64,000 nt of DNA from Ascidiaceihabitans sp039975415 (lineage in GTDB: Bacteria > Pseudomonadota > Alphaproteobacteria > Rhodobacterales > Rhodobacteraceae). Location of the stretch: assembly GCF_039975415.1 (NCBI RefSeq), contig NZ_JBDWHD010000014.1; one strand, written 5' to 3'. Each line of letters opens with the position of its first letter. Within the stretch, counting starts at the first letter, position 1. Shown here in pieces: positions 26,658-34,846 of the stretch. The notes under the pieces are model-generated. The model was not told the origin of the DNA. It made no database searches and was given only the letters and a program-made list of their open reading frames with translations. A program made the position numbers and the translations under genes.

Positions 26658-27560
26658 CTATTTGATCGACATGATCCGAAACGAATGGACTTCGCCGTCT
26701 GCAACATATCCCGCAACGGACATGATCTTTAGGCCGTTCTTGGCCACCAGATCACGCAATTGGCGATTTGTGTAGCTGGCCTTTGTCGCATCCCACAACT
26801 GCGCCCCGAACCCGGTTCCGCGCCTGTCTTGCCAGCTTGCAAGGTAAAGCCACTTGTGGCCGTTATGCACAATGGAAAGATCTTTAAGCAGCCGCGTGTA
26901 GCCGTTTTCCGGTTTTGACACAGAGGCGTGGCGCACCCGCAAGCGGGTTAGATCATCCCAAAGGTCATAGCTGGTTGCCACCTTGGGGACTTGTGTAATC
27001 GCCGCGCCATAAAGTGCGTTCTTTTCCGCAAATGCAGACACCGTGACCATGCGGTAGTCACTTTGAAAATCCGTATCCACAGCCTTACTCAAAGCATCCG
27101 GTCCACGCAGCCAATGCAAAGATTGCCGTTTACAGTTTTCTTGAGTTTTCAGCACCATCGCATAAAGAATTTCGCCATTCTTCGGGTAAACGCCCAAATT
27201 GGTGGCGCAATATCCTTCGTCGCGCTTTTTGATGAAATAGGCCTTAAGCTGTGACTTTGTATTGCCCCACTCAAAGCCCCACCCGCGATTGTCATCTTCC
27301 AAAAGCACCAAATTCATGAAGGTCTGGTTTTTGTAATCGACGTAGGTGCTCATGTATTCGGGGATCATCCGTCGCCCGTTGCGCGTTTCCAGCGCCGCGC
27401 TGATTTGAGAGGTCGGCACCCCAAGCAAAACAATCTGGGCCTTACCTTTATATTTTGTCTCAAAACGGAACTGCGCATCAAGGGCGTGGGCCGCATTGGC
27501 CAATCCTAATCCCAAACACAACACAGAAGCGATCAAACAACGAAGAATTAAACGGTGCAT
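26658..27560 (-). CDS. Secreted protein built of tandem BTRD1-like repeats
   Basis: 300 residues from ATG 27560, with a clear signal peptide (MHRLILRCLIASVLCLGLGL, cut after AHA). An earlier in-frame start adds 27 unlikely residues. Inside I see about five related units of 45-50 residues, each with a hydrophobic helix, a G-Y/L...Y pattern and a beta pair: residues about 51-99, 104-153, 156-200, 205-260 and 266-300. Examples are KKRDEGYCATNLGVYPKNGE and VAKNGLKIMSVAGYVADGEV. The pattern resembles bacterial tandem repeat domain 1, which forms a propeller in polyglycine hydrolases. No catalytic domain follows. Function unknown. Confidence 0.65.
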   Translation of the reverse strand: MHRLILRCLIASVLCLGLGLANAAHALDAQFRFETKYKGKAQIVLLGVPTSQISAALETRNGRRMIPEYMSTYVDYKNQTFMNLVLLEDDNRGWGFEWGNTKSQLKAYFIKKRDEGYCATNLGVYPKNGEILYAMVLKTQENCKRQSLHWLRGPDALSKAVDTDFQSDYRMVTVSAFAEKNALYGAAITQVPKVATSYDLWDDLTRLRVRHASVSKPENGYTRLLKDLSIVHNGHKWLYLASWQDRRGTGFGAQLWDATKASYTNRQLRDLVAKNGLKIMSVAGYVADGEVHSFRIMSIK

Positions 27561-27632
27561 GCACAAATCCCCTCTTTCAATGGGATCAAGCAAGCATGTT
27601 GGGCATCTAATTTCAATATTTCTTCGGCGCCA

Positions 27633-27659
27633 CTGACCCAACCCGCAAAGATGGGTCAG
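27633..27659 (-). terminator. Hairpin after the glycine-rich gene
   Basis: Perfect 8-bp inverted repeat CTGACCCA / TGGGTCAG (27633-27640 and 27652-27659) with an 11-base loop, 19 bases beyond the stop of the glycine-rich gene. There is no T tail, so it may be an attenuating or mRNA-protecting structure rather than a strict terminator. Confidence 0.45.
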
Positions 27660-27677
27660 CGCTTTGATTGATGGTGC

Positions 27678-27968
27678 TTACTTCGCCATCGCTTTACGAA
27701 CAAAGCCGACGATCGCCAACACGACACCACCGCCGACACCACCGCCTGCGATTTGACCGATGATGGCCCCGAAATCCAGACCGCCCGCGCCGCCTGCAGC
27801 GCCCGCCAGATCAGGTGCGCCGATCATGCCAAGCAATGTGCCGCCAAGCCCGCCGCCCACAACACCCGCGATTGAATTGATCAAGGTGCCTTGGTTCAGG
27901 CTGCCCAACAATTTGCCAGCCACGTTGCCACCAACGGCACCTGACAAAAGACCAATGATAAGTTCCAT
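27678..27968 (-). CDS. Small glycine-rich hydrophobic protein
   Basis: 96 residues, nearly half Gly, Ala, Leu and Ile, with repeated GxxxG-type glycine zippers (LLSGAVGGNVAGKLLGSL, GVVGGGLGGTLLGMIG) and a final helix IGQIAGGGVGGGVVLAIVGF ending RKAMAK. It has no signal peptide and could insert in the membrane as helical hairpins. I do not recognise a named family. GGGAACAAAAGT precedes the ATG at 27968. It stands alone. Confidence 0.65.
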   Translation of the reverse strand: MELIIGLLSGAVGGNVAGKLLGSLNQGTLINSIAGVVGGGLGGTLLGMIGAPDLAGAAGGAGGLDFGAIIGQIAGGGVGGGVVLAIVGFVRKAMAK

Positions 27969-28102
27969 ACTTTTGTTCCCTTTTGGGGGTATTCATTTAG
28001 GCGCACCCCACGTCCCCCAAGTCAAAGTGCTGTGCGGGTATCGCCTATGCACCGCACAGGCGTCATGGGGAAATATTTGCAGTATTATGCAATATTGCTG
28101 CC

Positions 28103-28576
28103 TTAGCCGCCCAATTGCGGGCGCATCGCCTGATAGATCACGGCCGTGGCCACATTCGCCAAGTTCAACGACCGCACCCGCGTGTCCAGCATCGGCAGGC
28201 TAAAGACCCGGTCGTCCATATCATCCAGAATACTGCGCGGCAGTCCGGCGGATTCACATCCAAACACCAAATAAGCGTCTTCGGCATAAGTCGGGGCATA
28301 GATGGTTTGTGCGCCGTGTTCTTCAAAGAAATATAGCTGATCGCGGGCAGGCTGTCGCGCTGTCAGAAAGCTTTGCCAATCGTCGTATTCGCTTAGCGTG
28401 ACATATTTCCAATAATCGGTACCTGCACGTCGCACCGACTTTTCGTCCAGCGAAAACCCGTAGGGCTTGATCAGGATCAGCTCAAGGTTCAGCGCCACAC
28501 ATGTGCGTCCGATCGCGCCCGTATTGTAGGGGATTTCGGGGGTGACCAGCACCATTTTCATCCGCGCATCGCTCAT
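28103..28576 (-). CDS. trmL: tRNA (cytidine/uridine(34)-2'-O)-methyltransferase TrmL
   Basis: 157 residues, the length of the minimal SPOUT methyltransferase TrmL (YibK). The fold is seen in VLVTPEIPYNTGAIGRTCVA (N-terminal, with the conserved N-T-G and R), LVFGCESAGLPRSILDD and the knot LPMLDTRVRSLNLANVATAV. It methylates the wobble ribose of tRNA-Leu isoacceptors using S-adenosylmethionine. Starts at residues 6 and 8 are possible alternatives. It ends 25 bases before the region of smpB and is on the same strand. Confidence 0.94.
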   Translation of the reverse strand: MSDARMKMVLVTPEIPYNTGAIGRTCVALNLELILIKPYGFSLDEKSVRRAGTDYWKYVTLSEYDDWQSFLTARQPARDQLYFFEEHGAQTIYAPTYAEDAYLVFGCESAGLPRSILDDMDDRVFSLPMLDTRVRSLNLANVATAVIYQAMRPQLGG

Positions 28577-28600
28577 GTCCGCGGGCCTGAACGCGCCACC

Positions 28601-29080
28601 TTAGCCGTGATCTTTCATAAGCCGCGATTTCTGACGCGACCAGTCACGCTTTGCCTCGGATGCGCGTTTGTCGTGGTTTTGCTTGCCCTTGGCGATGCCC
28701 AGCTTGATTTTCACCAACCCGCGATGGTTGAAGTACATCACCAGCGGCACCAGCGTCATGCCTTTGCGTTGTGTGGCATTCCACAAATCCGACATCTGCT
28801 TTTTCGACACCAGCAATTTGCGCCGCCGACGTTCTTCGTGTTTGAATGTCTTGGCCCCCGCGTAAGGTGCGACATAGCTGTTGACCAACCACAGCTCATG
28901 ATCCTCAACCGCCGCATAGCTTTCGGCGATGTTGGTGCCGCCCACGCGCATGGATTTGACCTCGGACCCCTCAAGGATGATGCCGCATTCGATGTCATCA
29001 TCGATGGCATAGTCGTACCGCGCCCGCCGGTTTTCGGCGATCACTTTGTAGTTGGGGTCAGATTTTGTGCCTGTGTTCAT
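28601..29080 (-). CDS. smpB: SsrA-binding protein SmpB
   Basis: 159 residues of SmpB. Landmarks are KVIAENRRARYDYAIDDDIE, GIILEGSEVKSMRVGGTNIA and the basic C-terminal tail GKQNHDKRASEAKRDWSRQK. SmpB carries tmRNA to stalled ribosomes in trans-translation. The ssrA gene itself is not visible in this window. It is followed on the same strand by trmL after 24 bases. Confidence 0.96.
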   Translation of the reverse strand: MNTGTKSDPNYKVIAENRRARYDYAIDDDIECGIILEGSEVKSMRVGGTNIAESYAAVEDHELWLVNSYVAPYAGAKTFKHEERRRRKLLVSKKQMSDLWNATQRKGMTLVPLVMYFNHRGLVKIKLGIAKGKQNHDKRASEAKRDWSRQKSRLMKDHG

Positions 29081-29134
29081 GGGATTGCCATGTAAGGCGT
29101 GGGGGCCATCTATGCAAGGCGGGCGATGCGCGCC

Positions 29135-30511
29135 CTACCCCGCCCAAAGATGCGTGCGGGGATGGAACTGCGACCATGCAAACCAAAATGCCTGGTGGCT
29201 GCCAAGATCGGCACCATTTGCATCTACTGCGCGAATGCCGCCGCCATCCAAAGTAAGGCGCACATTTTCGAAAGTAACTGCCTGCCCGCGCTTCAGCGCG
29301 ACAAAGGCTTTGCTGCGTTGAAAGGCCACGGGTTTGCCGGATGCTGTCACAACGCCGATGATGTCTTCGTGCACACCAAGGCGCGGATCAACATCGCCCA
29401 CCGGAAAGATAGGCCCGTCTGCATCGCGTGTGTTACGAAAATCAAAATCCCGCCCAAGCGCCAAGGCTTCGACCAGTACAGTCGTTTCGGGATGCTCTTT
29501 TTTCCAGGTACCCCAATCGGTTGTGATGACACTGACCTGTTCCAGTTCAATGTTCTTTCGCGCCAACGGCCCCGTCACAGCCTTGCCCAAAAACGTGTCG
29601 AACACCGAATTCGAAGTGATATCGTACATCACCTTGTTGGACCTGATCAACAGCCCCGTTGTCCGCAACACGGGCCGTTTCACCCCAAGGGGCAATTCAT
29701 CCGTGAAATAGGCCTGCGCCGCACCGCACAACGTGCAGTAGGGAATGCCCAGATCACGTCCACCCAGCGTGTCATTCACCATTTCGCGGACTTCCATGAT
29801 GCGCCGTGGATAGGCGCGGGTTTCGCCATTCACTTCGATGCCGAATACAATGTCTTTGTCTTTCAACCATGTGGCATCTTCCGCGCTGCTGACTTGGGGG
29901 TTGTCTGCGGCGGGAATGCAATTGCAAGCCTCGTCTGTGGTGTCATAGGCCCGCGCATCAATAGGCACCCCGCCCCACGAAACATGCCGCCAGTCAATAT
30001 CGCCCTTGGTGAAAATCTTTTTCCACCCCGGCACAAAACTGGTGAAGATCGCGCGTTTCGTTTTGAGGTAATTGGGCGGCGCTGGAATATCCCACGCGAT
30101 CAACTTGTCAGTTACGACGCCCCACTCGTTTCGCCGTGGCGGGTCGATCTCCAACAAAGCAGCCGCAGTTTGCGTCAGCGCCTCTGTCAATTGGCGACCC
30201 GACGAAAACCGCATCAGATCGGCCACAATCCACGCAAGGCGCGGGTCTTTGGATGCCGCCACGGTGGCCAAAGCAAGATCTTGATCGCGCCCCCAGTAGG
30301 ATTGTTTGACGCTGTCCACAAAGGCGACTTTGACGGCAAACTTCACGTCGCGCGACAAAGGGCCTGTTGGCACGGCGGGGGGGTGGCCGAATTCCGCAAT
30401 GATGTAGTCGGGCACAGTCGAAGACTGCGCAAAGGCCATGTGCGTCCACGGTAAACCCGTCATCAACGCCAAAACGGTGAGACGGGCCAGAAAACGGCAT
30501 TTGAACAACAT
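29135..30511 (-). CDS. DUF3179 domain-containing secreted protein
   Basis: 458 residues. ATG 30511 is chosen because AAAGGA lies 6-7 bases upstream; it gives the signal peptide MLFKCRFLARLTVLALMTGL, cut near AFA. The DUF3179 core shows GIEVNGETRAYPRRIMEVRE, then GGRDLGIPYCTLCGAAQAYF with the Cys pair, and a late block GRDFDFRNTRDADGPIFPVG. It is probably periplasmic or exported. Family members have no established reaction; the CTLC pair suggests a metal or disulfide site. It is alone on the minus strand between smpB and pcaG. Confidence 0.85.
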   Translation of the reverse strand: MLFKCRFLARLTVLALMTGLPWTHMAFAQSSTVPDYIIAEFGHPPAVPTGPLSRDVKFAVKVAFVDSVKQSYWGRDQDLALATVAASKDPRLAWIVADLMRFSSGRQLTEALTQTAAALLEIDPPRRNEWGVVTDKLIAWDIPAPPNYLKTKRAIFTSFVPGWKKIFTKGDIDWRHVSWGGVPIDARAYDTTDEACNCIPAADNPQVSSAEDATWLKDKDIVFGIEVNGETRAYPRRIMEVREMVNDTLGGRDLGIPYCTLCGAAQAYFTDELPLGVKRPVLRTTGLLIRSNKVMYDITSNSVFDTFLGKAVTGPLARKNIELEQVSVITTDWGTWKKEHPETTVLVEALALGRDFDFRNTRDADGPIFPVGDVDPRLGVHEDIIGVVTASGKPVAFQRSKAFVALKRGQAVTFENVRLTLDGGGIRAVDANGADLGSHQAFWFAWSQFHPRTHLWAG

Positions 30512-30631
30512 TGGCATTCCTTTCGCGGCGACTGCGTTGCAATACAGTCGGCAAAAAGCACCACACGTACCAATCACGTTTGATCAGTGTCCTGTGAACA
30601 CAGCTTGCGACCGTGATCCGTCCGATCCGGT

Positions 30632-31195
30632 TCAGATGTCGAAAAACACCGTTTCCCCGACCCCTTGCAGGTGAATGTCAAAGTTGAAACCGTCGTCGGT
30701 CGGGGTCGCAATAAGCGTGGCGCGGCGATCTTCATCCAGCTGGCTCAAGACAGGATCATTGGCATTTGCGAACTGATGCGGAAAATAAAGCCGGGTGTGC
30801 AAACCAAGGTTAATACCGCGCGCCACAATCCAAACCGTTATGAACGGAGCATTCCCCCGAAGTGCACCGGGCATGATTGTGTCAAAACTGAACAAGCCGG
30901 TTTCCAAATCCGCGGCACAGCGTCCAAACCCAGAGAAATGCGGGTCCGCTTTGGGATCTCCTGCGAATTTACCGTTTGATCCCGGCTGCCAGATCTCGAC
31001 CAGCGCGTCACGCAAGGCGTCGCCTGCACCGTCAAACACAGTTCCGGTGATCTTGATCCGGTGGCCCTGCGTGTCGTCGCTTATCATTTGCGACCCAAGG
31101 TCAGCTTCAAAGACGCCATGCACTTCAGCATAATTCGGGGTCAGCCCGATATGCACATAGGGTCCTGCCGTTTGGGATGGGGATTCGCGCGTCAT
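30632..31195 (-). CDS. pcaG: Protocatechuate 3,4-dioxygenase alpha subunit
   Basis: 187 residues. It starts MTRESPSQTAGPYVHIGLTP, the standard alpha-subunit beginning, and has ITGTVFDGAGDALRDALVEI and ITVWIVARGINLGLHTRLYF. The alpha subunit lacks the iron ligands and packs against PcaH. Together they cleave protocatechuate between the two hydroxyls (intradiol) to 3-carboxymuconate in the beta-ketoadipate pathway. It overlaps pcaH by one base (ATGA at 31193-31197). The other pca genes are not in the window. Confidence 0.94.
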   Translation of the reverse strand: MTRESPSQTAGPYVHIGLTPNYAEVHGVFEADLGSQMISDDTQGHRIKITGTVFDGAGDALRDALVEIWQPGSNGKFAGDPKADPHFSGFGRCAADLETGLFSFDTIMPGALRGNAPFITVWIVARGINLGLHTRLYFPHQFANANDPVLSQLDEDRRATLIATPTDDGFNFDIHLQGVGETVFFDI

Positions 31196-31911
31196 CAGCT
31201 GCCCTCCGGCTTGGTTTCGAAATGCGTCTGGTCGCGGCCGCGCAGCGTCATATCAAACCGGTAGGCGATGCTGTCCATGGGCGTGTTGGTGTCCATATCA
31301 AGGCGTGCCACCAACGTCTTCACGGCCTGTTCGGACGGGATTGCCTGCACGATGGGGCACAATGAAATCAACGGATCGCCTTCAAAATACATCTGGGTGA
31401 TCAGGCGTTGCGCAAAGCTGTGACCAAAGAGCGAAAAGTGGATATGCGCGGGCCGCCAGCTGTTGGGGCCGTTGGGCCAGGGGTAGGCGCCCGGCTGGAT
31501 CGTCAGGAAGCGGTAATGACCTTGATCGTCGGTGATGGTGCGCCCGCATCCGCCAAAGTTCGGGTCCAGCGGCGCGAGGTAGCCTTCGTTTTTGTGACGA
31601 TAACGCCCGCCTGCATTGGCTTGCCATGCCTCGATCAAAGCACCTGTCACCGGTTGGCCGTCTTCGTCTTGAACGCGGCCGTGAACGATCAACCGTGACC
31701 CGATGGCCATCTCGCCCGTATAATTTATGATCATGTTGTGATCGTTCGGGCCGATCAAATCATGGCCAAACGTCGGCCCCGCCAGCTCTGCTGGGCCTGT
31801 TGGCATACGCAAGGGCTTGTTCTGAGGGGACCGCAGCCGCGACGACTTGTAGTCGGGGGCAAGGGCTGGAGGATGCCAGCCAGCGGGCCGTGGGGTCAGC
31901 AAATCACTCAT
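31195..31911 (-). CDS. pcaH: Protocatechuate 3,4-dioxygenase beta subunit
   Basis: 238 residues from ATG 31911 (MSDLLTPRPAGWHPPALAPD). The catalytic beta subunit carries the non-heme Fe(III) site: candidate ligand tyrosines in GRYRHKNEGYLAPLDPNFGG and GAYPWPNGPNSWRPAHIHF, with the two histidines in AHIHF. Intradiol dioxygenase sheets surround these. It is coupled to pcaG and closes against the leuB terminator. There is no adjacent pcaQ regulator, so control is unclear. Confidence 0.95.
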   Translation of the reverse strand: MSDLLTPRPAGWHPPALAPDYKSSRLRSPQNKPLRMPTGPAELAGPTFGHDLIGPNDHNMIINYTGEMAIGSRLIVHGRVQDEDGQPVTGALIEAWQANAGGRYRHKNEGYLAPLDPNFGGCGRTITDDQGHYRFLTIQPGAYPWPNGPNSWRPAHIHFSLFGHSFAQRLITQMYFEGDPLISLCPIVQAIPSEQAVKTLVARLDMDTNTPMDSIAYRFDMTLRGRDQTHFETKPEGS

Positions 31912-31987
31912 GTCAATTCGTCCTCGGCGCAAAGTTTCCTCTGGATAGCTTGCAGCGGGCAATTCCACCTAGAGCTTTTTCACAAAC

Positions 31988-32020
31988 AAAAAGCGGCAGG
32001 AGAGATCCCGCCGCTTTTGT
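31988..32020 (-). terminator. Bidirectional terminator between leuB and pcaH
   Basis: An inverted repeat AAAAGCGGC / GCCGCTTTT (about 31989-31997 and 32010-32018) with a short internal mismatch and loop. On the minus strand the stem ends in TTTTTG, fitting termination of leuB (stop at 32039). It also has a T tail on the + strand. Confidence 0.75.
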
Positions 32021-32038
32021 CACATCTTTGATGTGTGA

Positions 32039-33145
32039 TTACAGGCTTGCATCCAGCGCCGCCAAAATCGCATCGCCCATGCCCGTGGTGGAAACTGGCG
32101 TGCCATCTTCCGGGCCCATAAGGTCGGCGGTACGCACGCCATCTGCCAACACTTTTTCTACTGCTTGCTCCAGGCGTGTGGCTTCATCGCCTTGATCAAA
32201 GGAATACCGCAACGCCATCGCAAAGCTAAGGGTGCACGCGATTGGGTTCGCTTTGCCTTGGCCTGTGATGTCGGGGGCAGAGCCGTGTACGGGTTCATAA
32301 AGCGCCTTTGGACGCCCGTTCGCCGCAGGGGCCCCAAGGCTGGCCGATGGCAACATGCCAAGCGATCCGGTCAACATCGCAGCACAGTCGGACAAGATGT
32401 CACCAAACAGGTTGTCTGTCAGGATCACGTCGAATTGCTTGGGGGCGCGGACCAGCTGCATGGCGCCGTTGTCGGCATACATGTGGGACAATTCCACGTC
32501 CGCGTATTCCGCGTGGTGGATTTCCGTGACCACATCGCGCCACAGAATACCGCTTTCCATGACGTTGGCTTTTTCCATGGAACAGACTTTGTTGCCGCGA
32601 CGGCGCGCCAATTCAAAGGCGGACCGTGCCACGCGGGCAATCTCGGATTCGGTGTAGCGTTGTGTGTTGATCCCGACGCGTTCGTTGCCTTCTTCGATGA
32701 TGCCGCGCGGCTCACCGAAATACACACCCGATGTCAGTTCGCGCACGATCATGATGTCCAGACCCGCCACGATGTCTTTTTTCAGAGACGAGAAATCCGC
32801 CAATGCGTCAAAGCACTGTGCGGGGCGCAGGTTGGAAAACAAATCCATCTCTTTGCGCAGACGCAGTAAGCCGCGTTCGGGTTTAACAGAGAAATCCAGA
32901 TCGTCGTATTTCGGACCGCCCACGGCGCCCAAAAGAACCGCATCCACTTCAAGCGCTTTCGCCATCGTGTCGTCGTGCAAAGGCGTGCCGTGTTTGTCGT
33001 AGGCCGCGCCGCCCACAAGGTCTTCGCTGACATCAAACCCAAGATCACGGTTCGCCCCGAACCAATCGATGATGCGTTTCACTTGGGTCATGACTTCGGG
33101 GCCAATGCCATCACCGGGCAGGATAAGAAGCGAAGGGTTGGACAT
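32039..33145 (-). CDS. leuB: 3-isopropylmalate dehydrogenase
   Basis: 368 residues. It begins MSNPSLLILPGDGIGPEVMT and contains ERGLLRLRKEMDLFSNLRPA, YFGEPRGIIEEGNERVGINT, the active Tyr in INTQRYTESEIARVARSAFE, and the Mg-binding LTDNLFGDILSDCAAMLTGS. It oxidises and decarboxylates 3-isopropylmalate in leucine synthesis using NAD. It lies about 3.4 kb downstream of leuD on the same strand, separated by unrelated genes, and has its own terminator. Confidence 0.95.
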   Translation of the reverse strand: MSNPSLLILPGDGIGPEVMTQVKRIIDWFGANRDLGFDVSEDLVGGAAYDKHGTPLHDDTMAKALEVDAVLLGAVGGPKYDDLDFSVKPERGLLRLRKEMDLFSNLRPAQCFDALADFSSLKKDIVAGLDIMIVRELTSGVYFGEPRGIIEEGNERVGINTQRYTESEIARVARSAFELARRRGNKVCSMEKANVMESGILWRDVVTEIHHAEYADVELSHMYADNGAMQLVRAPKQFDVILTDNLFGDILSDCAAMLTGSLGMLPSASLGAPAANGRPKALYEPVHGSAPDITGQGKANPIACTLSFAMALRYSFDQGDEATRLEQAVEKVLADGVRTADLMGPEDGTPVSTTGMGDAILAALDASL

Positions 33146-33350
33146 GCGGGCTACTCCGGTTTGAAAAGGTTTGAGGCGGGGTAGCGCGTGGGGGGGGTGG
33201 GGTCAAGTTTTGGGTCGTGGTTCCAGTCCACCTCTCCGCTTTGTTTACACTCCGAAACGATCAGCTTGCTTTTTTGAACTTAAAACTTGCAAAATGCAGT
33301 GTAACAGCTGTCTTTTTTGCAAAAAGCATCCAATGGATAAAGGGAAATAG

Positions 33351-33644
33351 ATGAAGAAAGTATATTCAAGTACTCTGCTGACGGCAATTCTTGTTGTCTG
33401 TTCCGCGACCATGTCTACCGCTGGTTCAGGCGCTTTCAAAAAAGGCGATCAAAAAAACAAATTGCACTGTAACGACCTAGGTTGCTTTCAGGCCATGTAC
33501 AACCCATTGGAAGAAAAGTGGGAACCAGGGTTCATCAAAATTGGACCCGGCGGGAAGACAAATTACGATGCCCACGTTGAAAAGCTGAAAGAGCTTGGCT
33601 TTAAGAAGTGCATTTTCTGCGGTGGTCCAAAGTACCCTGATTGA
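33351..33644 (+). CDS. Small secreted four-cysteine protein
   Basis: 97 residues. AAGGGA lies 7-8 bases before ATG 33351. A signal peptide (MKKVYSSTLLTAILVVCSAT, cut near STA) leads to a mature chain of about 75 residues, with Cys pairs in HCNDLGCF (C-x4-C) and KCIFCGG (C-x2-C) on either side of WEPGFIKIGPGGKTNYDAHV. The four cysteines could form two disulfides or a metal site. I do not recognise a family. It is a lone + strand gene between minus-strand leuB and the nuclease-like gene, in an AT-rich pocket, suggesting an accessory gene. Confidence 0.65.
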   Translation: MKKVYSSTLLTAILVVCSATMSTAGSGAFKKGDQKNKLHCNDLGCFQAMYNPLEEKWEPGFIKIGPGGKTNYDAHVEKLKELGFKKCIFCGGPKYPD

Positions 33645-33671
33645 GGTCATACTACCGACACCAACCACCTA

Positions 33672-33692
33672 GCTTGCTTGCTTGCTTGCTTG
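33672..33692 (+). repeat. Tetranucleotide tandem repeat (GCTT)x5
   Basis: Five uninterrupted GCTT units plus one G, at 33672-33692, in the 68-base gap between the stop of the small secreted gene (33644) and the stop of the convergent nuclease-like gene (33713). Simple repeats of this kind can change length by slippage, but this one lies outside both reading frames. Confidence 0.9.
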
Positions 33693-33712
33693 GAAAAACT
33701 GCACGAAGTAGT

Positions 33713-34846
33713 TTAGCCCTTGTTCAAGTCTACCCAAACCAACCTGTGCCGGCTGGCCTCTTGCACGACCTCCCAAAACGCGTCGTCAGGCCATGGCCAC
33801 ATAACGCTGCGGTCCACGACCTTCCAGTCGGCTGAGGGCAGGATGTAGCCGACGCGCAGGTTTCCGGGACTTGGATCACTCCAGTCGGCTGTGTCGGTGC
33901 CTGCGGCCCCTGTGGGCGACGGGTCTTGCAGGCGCGGGTCGCGCAGAAGGCTTCGGATTGCGGGTTTTAGCCCATCGCCGTCCAAGGGATCCAGATTGGC
34001 GTCACCGATGACGATAAAACGATCGGTCGGGGCATCCCCGTATGCGCCATCAAGGTATTGCTGCCAAAAGATAATTTCATCGTGGTTGCGCCGCCCGTTG
34101 CGGTCTTCGGGGCCGTCAAAGACCGGAGGTGTGGCGTGAAAGGTCAACAGATGCACAACACCCAACGGCGTCTCTATCGGCACCACCCAATGCGCGGTTG
34201 AAGATAAGCGTTGTGCGGCAACGGCTTCGGCGCTTGGAAACGGCGCACCGTCCACCTCGGGAAGCAATGCACCGGGAATATCCGTCCAAAGTAGCTCCGA
34301 AAAATCCTGCACCTTGGCTTCAACGATGGGGTAGCGCGACAAGATGGCCATACCGCCCTGCCCTGAAAACCGGCCATAGCCTTGGGCGTCGCGCGGTCCG
34401 CCCAGCCGTCCGTCGCCATCCATATCAAGGCCCGTGCCCATACCTGTGTTGGGAAGGCGGGCAAAGCTGTAGGGGTAGTCGTCCAGCCGCCTGACAAGCT
34501 GTTCAAGCGCGGCGCCCGTCAAATCATAATCGATGTTTTGCAGGACCAGAATGTCGGCGTCGGCGGCTTTGATAACCTCGATGACGGCCTTGACCTGTGG
34601 ATCATCACCTTTGGCGATGTCACGCAACAACAGGCCCGGACCTTTGCGTTCAAGTTCAGTGTTGTAGGTGGCAACGCGCAACGGGCCGTCCGCAAGGGCC
34701 GCAAACGGCCATGCAACAATCAGGCAGGCTGCAATCCATCGGCGTGTTCTTGGGCGTAAGTGCGGCGACGCTTTTCCTGAATCATATCCGCAATTTTGCC
34801 CATGGCGATACCACGCATGATCATACTGGCAGGAAGAAAGGCCCAT
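33713..34846 (-). CDS. Secreted endonuclease/exonuclease/phosphatase family protein
   Basis: Up to 377 residues. The EEP fold begins after a hydrophobic signal segment (RWIAACLIVAWPFAALADGP) with PLRVATYNTEL, and continues with ILVLQNIDYDLTG, HLLTFHATPPVFDGPEDRNG, FIVIGDANLDPLDGDG (the catalytic N-x-D) and a late SADWKVVDRSVMWPW block. The start is uncertain: the only usual in-frame start is ATG 34846, inside the upstream membrane-protein gene, giving a 127-base overlap and a long N-region. Metal-dependent phosphoesterase activity in the periplasm or outside is inferred; the substrate could be nucleic acid or another phosphoester. Confidence 0.78.
   Translation of the reverse strand: MGLSSCQYDHAWYRHGQNCGYDSGKASPHLRPRTRRWIAACLIVAWPFAALADGPLRVATYNTELERKGPGLLLRDIAKGDDPQVKAVIEVIKAADADILVLQNIDYDLTGAALEQLVRRLDDYPYSFARLPNTGMGTGLDMDGDGRLGGPRDAQGYGRFSGQGGMAILSRYPIVEAKVQDFSELLWTDIPGALLPEVDGAPFPSAEAVAAQRLSSTAHWVVPIETPLGVVHLLTFHATPPVFDGPEDRNGRRNHDEIIFWQQYLDGAYGDAPTDRFIVIGDANLDPLDGDGLKPAIRSLLRDPRLQDPSPTGAAGTDTADWSDPSPGNLRVGYILPSADWKVVDRSVMWPWPDDAFWEVVQEASRHRLVWVDLNKG

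Noticed and set aside
29099..30454. A 451-codon open frame on the + strand
   Set aside because: It is antisense to the DUF3179 gene, has no recognisable domain, and its open length follows from the GC-biased third positions of the real gene.
33190..33197. Run of eight G upstream of leuB
   Set aside because: Homopolymer in a spacer, not within a frame or a recognisable promoter; no basis for a phase-variation claim.
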